Origin: Scolanthus callimorphus
Lineage: Eukaryota > Cnidaria > Anthozoa > Actiniaria > Edwardsiidae
Assembly (NCBI GenBank): GCA_033964015.1
Contig: CM066919.1
Span: 28,549,459-28,613,458, forward strand
Reading direction: 5' to 3'
DNA: 64,000 nucleotides
This document shows, one piece after another, positions 58,301 to 64,000 of this stretch (the stretch's first letter is position 1; every line of letters starts with the position of its first letter). A program made the translations under genes and the position numbers. The notes below the pieces were generated by a model that saw nothing but the letters and a program-made list of their open reading frames with translations, was not told the DNA's origin and ran no database searches.

Positions 58301-61300
58301 TATGGTCCGTTATATATATCACAGTCCTTTCAAAGTTGAAATACATCTCACTGAGTTAATGGAATCGACGCTATAATTGAGATGAATTCGATCATTAGTC
58401 ATACCTGTTCTTTCACGTGACTGACGAGCTTTTCAATTTCTTCTGCACGAATAGTAGCCTGTAACAATACAACATGACAATTTGTTGCAAAACTCCATTC
58501 TTATTGTAGGGACACCCATTGTGGAAACGGCCAAAATTCTCACCTTTTCTTTCTTTTTCTTGGAATCCACTTGGGTTTTCCCAAATCAGTGCTGTCCGCT
58601 GCAATTCTCGCCTACAAGATAGAAAGTGATCATTGGTATGGTATGCGGTCTCGCAAAATGGGACAATACTACATTCTACATTACCCGAAAGATTTTACAT
58701 GTTTTACATGTACTACCTGGAGTACAGTTCGTGCGTGTCCTTCATCCTTGAGTTGCTTCTTGAGCGCCTCTGCTGTGGTCTTGAGGGATTCCTCCACCGT
58801 CAACATCTCTTCCTTTTGCATCAGCAGCGTGTCTGTCAGGCTGTTATGCATAACCTCAACACGGCTTGTCTCTTCTTGCGACACCTGTCATGCAGTAGAG
58901 ACCTAGTCAGCCACTCATGTTTTCATTACATATTTGAAGACGAATTGCACGTAACAATCTCGACATAACCAAGCAAAGCAAGCAAAGTTTTATTCTTCAT
59001 TTACCGAATTCAATCGAAAATATCGCACTACACTCCCTAAATCAGCCGATGGAAATGGATGCTATTTCTGACTCGGTATGTAGCTGTTGTATGTTACGAT
59101 CATCCCCAAACAAAAAATATGGGAGTCCCCTCCGGGTACAATTCCCTCAGCAAGTTCTTACCAAAAGTTGTTCGTTGACTTTTTCCATCTCTGCTTCAGC
59201 TCGTTTGATCGACTTCGCATCTAAAACTTTCTGCTTTGAACTATATGAAGCAAAATGCAGACAAATTAAGACTACATTACATTCCCAGGTGGGAGGGGTC
59301 TCCCATATCAGCCGGGGCAGGGGTGCTTGTTGTATTTTTTAGGGGTTCAAGTCGTAGCCTTCAGTATCTTTTAGGGAGTAAAAATAGAAAGGAAGGAAAT
59401 TTTGGAATCTACTATCTTTTAGGGTGCCCAATTAAGCAACTTTGCCCTTCAAATGAAAAACGAGCGCTTTGAATCGCTGTAAAACCTCTGTCAGTTTTGT
59501 GGCGTTGTATCAGGTGTTGGGAAAAGATGAATTGACATTTTCCGTGTTTGTTAATGGCATCTAGGGTTATTCTGATGCTTGGCAACACCCACTTGGGTAT
59601 CTTTTAGAGGGGTCAAATTCGTTTTCCTCGACAAGCACCCCCGTCTGAAAATATGGTCTACCCCCTAGGATCACATTGTGCTACATTACATCCCAAAACA
59701 TGACTCTTGTAACTCAGGAATTTGTTGATTGTTGTTGTTGCTGCAGTTATGGAAACATCACAGATTGTTTAAGTTACTGTAATTGTGGCAGAAGTTTCTG
59801 CGTTATGCCTAAAAATATAGTTTTTTAGCTCATGTACCATGATTCCAGTTTCTTTTTGACTGATTTAATATCTGTGCTGCTATCCTTGTTCCTCTTGGCC
59901 AGTTCCTTAACTCTAGACGCTGCATTGTTGGTGCGATATTCCAGCTTGGAATTTCTGTAGCAAGAGATGCTTTCTGACAAAAAAAATTGATGACCATTTT
60001 CAATACAATGAAATGGATGACACATTTGATCCTTATGTCCAATGCAGCCAAAGGGGCTGCCTAGAGACAGAGTCTTCACTTTATGTTCAAGACAAATTAT
60101 CTTTATCACCTTTTATTTATAAGTATCAACAACCGTGACATCATAACCATCATATTCACCATGCGCATCATCATCGACATCATAAAACCATCTTCAACCC
60201 TATCATCACCCCATTGTTCACAGCATTATAATCATCATCACACTAAAACTCTTCTGCATCATTTCAATCACCATCTTTTCTATCATCACTTCCATTGTCA
60301 TTGCAATACTTCTCACCATGACTTCTTTCTCTGTTTTCAGTCTGTTGTTCTCCTCTACAAGCTTGTGATGTTCAGCTTCTTGTTCAACAATCTTCTCCCT
60401 TAATCGTTTCACCTGCAAGCATGACAGAATAAAGTTCATTCACTCCTACAAGGACCCTCCACAGAGATCTTCCTGAATCAACATTCAAATAGTTTGCCAT
60501 GTGGCACCTTGTCTTGCTGTGCTCCTTCTAGGGCCCTGATCCTTTCTTCTCTTCCATCTAAAAAGAACCAGATGACATGATCACCACACACAAAAAAAAA
60601 GTTCTTTGTTTTACTTGAATTTTAGAGTAGCTTCAAGTATCACATATATAACACATTTAAGAAGCCTAACTGACCGGGAAACAAACCAAGTCAGCTTATG
60701 TACAAAGAATAGATCTTGAGCCAGCATGTGCCACCATTACTTGTAAACCCAGGGGTTTCAATATGTTTTGATGTAGCATGTCCCATACAAAGGCCTTACT
60801 GCCTGAGCCTTCTAGGGGGTATGAGGGCATGTCCCTCTGAGAAATTTTGAAATTGTGGTAGCATAAAAGGCATTTTCCTGCGTTTGAGGGCAAGATAATT
60901 GCCATCTTCATGTATTCTATTGCTTTAATAGCAAGGAAGTCAATATACTTCAATTTTGCCTTTCTTACCTAGTACAGTGAGAAGCTGTGCATTCTCCTTC
61001 AAGGTGTTCCTTATATCATGCATAGTGTGGGTATTAGACGTGAAGTACATCTTCAGCTGTGCAAGGTCATTGCTGCAATAAAACATCTTGAGGATAAACA
61101 ATGTGATCTACTGTACCTAAACTGAAGGTACAACAGCATGACCAACCAAGACTAGCATATAGAGCAAGCAGACAACTTTTCTCTTGTATTTACAAATGAT
61201 CGCCTGCAAGCAGTCTAAACCAAGGCAAACTTTCTAGTACATACCTTACAGCATTAAGTTCATTTCTGACCACATCAACATCCTGCTTGATAAGCGTCCT

Positions 61301-62320
61301 TTCCTGCGATGCTTTACCCTGTGCCTCTGCTGTCTTCTTCTCTGTTGCATGCAACCTTTCCAAGGTCGAATGTAACTCATCATCTGTCTCGTCCTGTTTG
61401 TTTTGAATACTGGACATAGCTTCACCTTCCAAATCAAGCTTTTCTTCAACCAGGGGACTAGAGAATCACAACAGAATATCCCATTCAGTACACCTGTTAC
61501 CATCCCATTAGAGTGGATTTCATATGACTGCCATGGGTAATTCGCAATTACTTTGTAATTACTCTCCCTGTGGCGTGGATAGCTCAGTTGGGAGAGCATT
61601 GCACCGGTATCGCAAAGGTCGTGGGTTCGTATCCCGTTCTATGCCTGAATTTTTTCTCAGGTTTTTTTCAGTGGTGTTTAAGGCCGCACTTGCGCACATT
61701 TAATCATATCGTTTGTAATTACTCCTATAGGTTTTGTTCAGAATTGCTGTAATTACTTTGCGATTGGTTTCACGACAGTCATGTGAAAACCGCTCTAACT
61801 CTAAAAGATCTATTACAATTACACAAGATTACTGTACCAGTGTTTTTGCATATTGTTGAGGTCTTGAAGTAGTTTGGAATGCTTCATTTCTGCAATGATT
61901 GTAAAAATTGTAATACAATATTGAATACTTAAAGTTTTTATGGAACAGGGTCTAAAACAATATTGACATGAAGACAGAAGATGAAGAGAAAAGAGAGGAA
62001 GAACATTCAATTTACTTACTAGTTTATTGTAAGAGGAAGAGTACACAACATGAAGAAGAAGTGTGGGAAGAAAAAGGAAACAGTGTTATGAATAATTGGA
62101 GAAGACTTTAACAGATATTTATTTTGACACAGTAAACTCATCAGGCATAAAGATACAGACATTTACAAGACACTGGTTTCCATTGCTGTGTGCAAGGAAG
62201 ATGCTGTAAGTGTGCAAAGAGAAAACATACAAGGATGTCACATAATGATAAATAAACATTATTTTCCAGCCTGTCAAAATCAGAAAACTGCCCATCCAAA
62301 AACAAAATCCCTCCCCCCCC

Positions 62321-62351
<31 letters not shown>

Positions 62352-63878
62352 ACACCCATCCAAGGAAGACCCCTATTACAGGAGTAAAATTCCTGGGTCA
62401 GGTCATTCCCAAAAAAATATGGAAAATCCCCAAATCATAGAAATCCATGTTATCAATGAAACAGGGCCTTAACTGGAAAGGGGAAACTTACAAGCGTGGG
62501 TAGCTGGGACTATAAGGTCCTCAGCATGATGCTTTTTTTGTAACTTCCCACCCCATGTTTCCACTGTACTTATTTCAATGTGGGCACTTTGTATTGCATG
62601 AACATGATACTGTAGGTATCTCCTTATCCTATAATGTTTTCAGCAACATTTGTTCTTGTGAAATTTCAACCCTCTTTGTCATACCTGCTTGCCGCACCCT
62701 CTCTCTGAGTCTGGTTTCTATTCTTCCAGTATATGCACAATGCCATCTCAATTCATTGATATCAATGGCACAGGCTTCATGTTCTGAAACACAAAAGGTG
62801 AGTATCGCTAGTCTGATGGATGGAACAATGACATGATAGCATGTTGGCATCTAGCCTCCTCTGTAGGCATCTAAAAAAAGGAAGAAAATACTATGCACAG
62901 GTTTGCCATGCTGGGGCGCAAATGTGTGGTAAGACTAGACTTGAGACTCCCTGTTATACATGTCTTTGCCACAGGAAGCCCATATCTAGCAAAACAAGAA
63001 GAGCAGAAAGAGATGCTTGCAAAGGAGGCTTCTGAAAGTACAGTTTTAAATTACCTCTTTGTACTACCACTGGAAGATCCTCCATCCTCTGGAAGGCATG
63101 ACGATCAATCTCATTACCAAGGTGACACACCCTTTCACGTTCCTTAATTAGTGCCTGTTCTGTATTCACTCTATCTGTCTCCAGTCTCCCAAGTAGTGTG
63201 AGCACTTCACCGATGACACTGTAGCCATGGGGGAGCTCTAACTCTCCTATGTCAGACTCTGTCTGAGCACTTGGAGGTTTAGGAGTAAAGGGCGTGGCAG
63301 GTGGTATGTCAACACTAGTGCCCCTGACCTGAAAAATCATACCATGAGTATTTCTATAGGATATGACCTAGTATATGTACCTAACTCTAGTGTAGCAAAT
63401 TAGAATATATAATATAAACTGGATCACAGAAGCAAAAGAGTCAACCTTTTTAGTGTAAAACTAACCTCAAGTAGAGCCCCACTGGCTGAGGACTCCAGGC
63501 GAATATCTGCAGGAGTTGCCACGTCCTCATCTAGCTGCCCAAGTGATGCTGAGCTAAGAAGCCAACGTATCTTTCTTCCATGGCTACTAGCAGACTCCTT
63601 ACCAGGAGTTTCCCCTTTGGGCTGACTGTCCAGATTCCCACGTGATTGGTGTGCACTTATTATTGTACTCTCCTTACTTTCTCTACTGACCCCCTCCCTG
63701 CTAGGGTATTCAAAGACCCCTGACTTGTAAAAAGCATCTAGAATGTCCTGCAGTTGGTGTAAATGAGATACAGCTTTACGAACACAAGAAGATGTGCTTT
63801 TCACAAGCTCACAGCTTCGCCGTCGCCAAGGTCTGTTATTGAATGCTGGCCATCCTTCAGGCAAGGCAGGAACCAGGT
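55082..63878 (-). CDS. CCDC178: Coiled-coil domain-containing protein 178-like (5' end outside window)
   Basis: Exons in transcript order: 63466-63878, 63055-63328, 62685-62783, 61838-61889, 61245-61457, 60969-61072, 60508-60557, 60317-60412, 59838-59973, 59162-59240, 58717-58884, 58405-58458, 58246-58284, 58044-58157, 57808-57953, 56708-56793, 56205-56353, 55082-55347. Phases agree except on entering 59838-59973. The product is mostly long coiled coil, and its function in animals is poorly known. Landmarks match remembered vertebrate CCDC178: RRRSCELVK...CVRKAVSHL, GRLETDRVNTEQAL, EDLPVVVQREHEACAIDINE, LRWHC, then KHCPLVEEKLDLE, LVEENNRLKTE, and near the end LQERMHQ and WLQEEMMRVIEHINRFLEA. 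The final exon has a frame break. Introns hold SINEs, a tRNA-like MITE and simple repeats. Confidence 0.8.
55472..55594 (+). repeat. Two-copy 61-bp tandem repeat with CCAATCAG boxes
   Basis: Units start at 55472 and 55533 and contain GAGCAAATTCAACAACC and CCAATCAGG. They lie beside a solo end like that of the 33672 MITE (GACAGTCATCTGAAATGCGC near 55685). Confidence 0.8.
55790..55960. mobile_element. 171-bp TA-flanked MITE, relative of 31455-31631
   Basis: The ends GAGCAGATTTCGTATGACTG and inverse, a CGCGG-rich interior and TA on both sides. It lies in the last intron of the CCDC178-like gene. Confidence 0.9.
56862..57415 (+). repeat. CATCATCGCCATCAACAT-type array
   Basis: About 550 bp of imperfect ATC/AAC-rich repeat with an 18-30 bp internal period, in an intron of the CCDC178-like gene. 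The long His/Ile- or Met/Asp-rich frames it opens are artefacts. Confidence 0.93.
57415..57763 (-). mobile_element. Complete tRNA-derived SINE
   Basis: Read on the - strand, the head starts TGACCGGTTAGCGCAGTGG, an A box, followed by GTTCAAACC, a canonical B box for RNA polymerase III. A body with GGACGTTAAACCATAGGTCC and AACCAGAGGGACGTTAAA follows, and the tail ends AAATAAAGTTACCTTACC. The body may belong to one of the deeply conserved SINE core domains; that is an inference. A partial copy is at 22799-22995. Confidence 0.8.
59286..59668. mobile_element. G/C-rich TIR element with ATCTTTTAGGG phrases
   Basis: The left end (GGGAGGGGTCTCCCATATCA, then GGGGTGCTTGT) is mirrored at the right (AAGCACCCCCGTCTGAAAAT). 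The interior repeats TCTTTTAGGG four to five times. A related end lies at 10352. It is in an intron of the CCDC178-like gene. Confidence 0.7.
59838..59973 (-). CDS. CCDC178: CCDC178-like exon with inconsistent entry phase
   Basis: The coiled-coil frame (RVKELAKRNKDSSTDIKS, KKKLESW) needs one base carried from the previous exon, but exon 60317-60412 ends in phase 0. Its exit phase fits the next exon exactly. A missed short exon between 59974 and 60316, or a small indel, would explain this. Confidence 0.65.
61511..61795. mobile_element. 285-bp TA-flanked MITE carrying a tRNA-like sequence
   Basis: The ends read GAGTGGATTTCATATGACTG and, inverted, GAGCGGTTTTCACATGACTG; TA flanks both sides. Subterminal GTAATTAC arms mirror each other. 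Between them is a 73-nt tRNA-like sequence. The termini match the element at 33672-33922, which has a different interior. Confidence 0.88.
61573..61645 (+). tRNA. tRNA-like sequence (Thr-type anticodon GGT), probably a pseudogene
   Basis: All four arms can be drawn: acceptor GCGTGGA with TCTATGC, D stem GCTC/GAGC, anticodon stem TTGCA/CGCAA with one mismatch, 5-nt variable loop, and T arm GTGGG/CCCGT. Total length is 73 nt. The A box TAGCTCAGTTGGGAG is intact. Defects: C instead of T before the anticodon (position 33), a B-box change (GTTCGTATC), several G-T pairs and no encoded CCA. It sits inside a MITE, so it is most likely a mobile tRNA-derived sequence rather than a working gene. Confidence 0.6.
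62312..62356 (+). repeat. C-tract followed by CA repeat
   Basis: A run of C joined to (CA)n in an intron of the CCDC178-like gene; length is likely unstable. Confidence 0.9.
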
Positions 63879-64000
63879 CTAAAGTCAAAAGATCTCAATT
63901 AATAAAATTGATATGTGCACAATGTTTTATTCGACCCTTTTAGCGATAAATATTCTGAACAATATTAATTTTGAAAAGTATAGAATGGGAGATGTTTTTA

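Noticed and set aside
58553..58620. A 68-nt extra exon of the CCDC178-like gene
   Set aside because: It has plausible AG and GT borders but breaks the reading frame, while the exons on either side join in frame without it. It has no coiled-coil character.
61573..61645. A functional tRNA-Thr gene
   Set aside because: Position 33 is C instead of T, the B box is altered, the stems rely on wobble pairs, and the sequence sits inside a MITE.

Overview
This is eukaryotic nuclear DNA from an early-branching animal, most likely an anthozoan cnidarian (reef coral or sea anemone). The evidence is intron-rich animal genes with GT-AG junctions and the standard code, AT-rich introns packed with miniature inverted-repeat elements, tRNA-derived repeats of a kind I associate with coral and anemone genomes, and protein divergence from human at an early-metazoan level. 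The species cannot be fixed from the sequence alone.

Three conserved genes are readable. (1) MED16, Mediator tail subunit 16, + strand, 302-15342; 19 exons are seen and the 5' end lies before the window. (2) PDHX, the E3-binding protein of the pyruvate dehydrogenase complex, + strand, 20968-27353; five exons with a ZNF143-like and a YY1-like site at the start. (3) A CCDC178-like coiled-coil gene, - strand, 63878-55082; 18 exons with the 5' end beyond the right edge. The three do not form a pathway; they are ordinary neighbours separated by repeat-rich DNA. Each shows one apparent reading-frame break in an otherwise well-conserved exon: a 1-nt shift in the last exon of MED16, a 2-nt (CT) change in PDHX exon 3, and a 1-nt shift in the last exon of the CCDC178-like gene.

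The most striking repeat is a 60-bp minisatellite of 89 units (4291-9629) that fills about 97% of one MED16 intron. Its units differ at only two short sites and form 8-unit and 11-unit higher-order blocks.

The 27.4-55 kb interval has no convincing host gene and is a mosaic of mobile DNA. It holds direct duplications (27821-29593 with 33494-35574; 29712-33497 with 45279-48275; an inverted partial copy at 53860-54600). Comparing the copies exposes clean insertions with empty sites: TA-flanked elements, and a group starting TAGCCTGC or TAGYCTCC with 9-bp target duplications. The best case is a 5.9-kb element (37874-43779) with CGCGCGCTT on both sides and an apparent empty site at 45181. It contains a smaller relative, two ZNF143-like motifs and a possible short first exon. 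A second 9-bp-duplication element (49482-53592) contains an 8-bp-duplication element (50091-53149), which contains a third. Two further long elements (16911-20847 and 23195-25936) have long terminal inverted repeats and sit upstream of and inside PDHX. I saw no intact transposase.

Limits: protein and family assignments rest on remembered family sequences and manual reading; no search or alignment program was run, and some exon edges could be off by a few bases.
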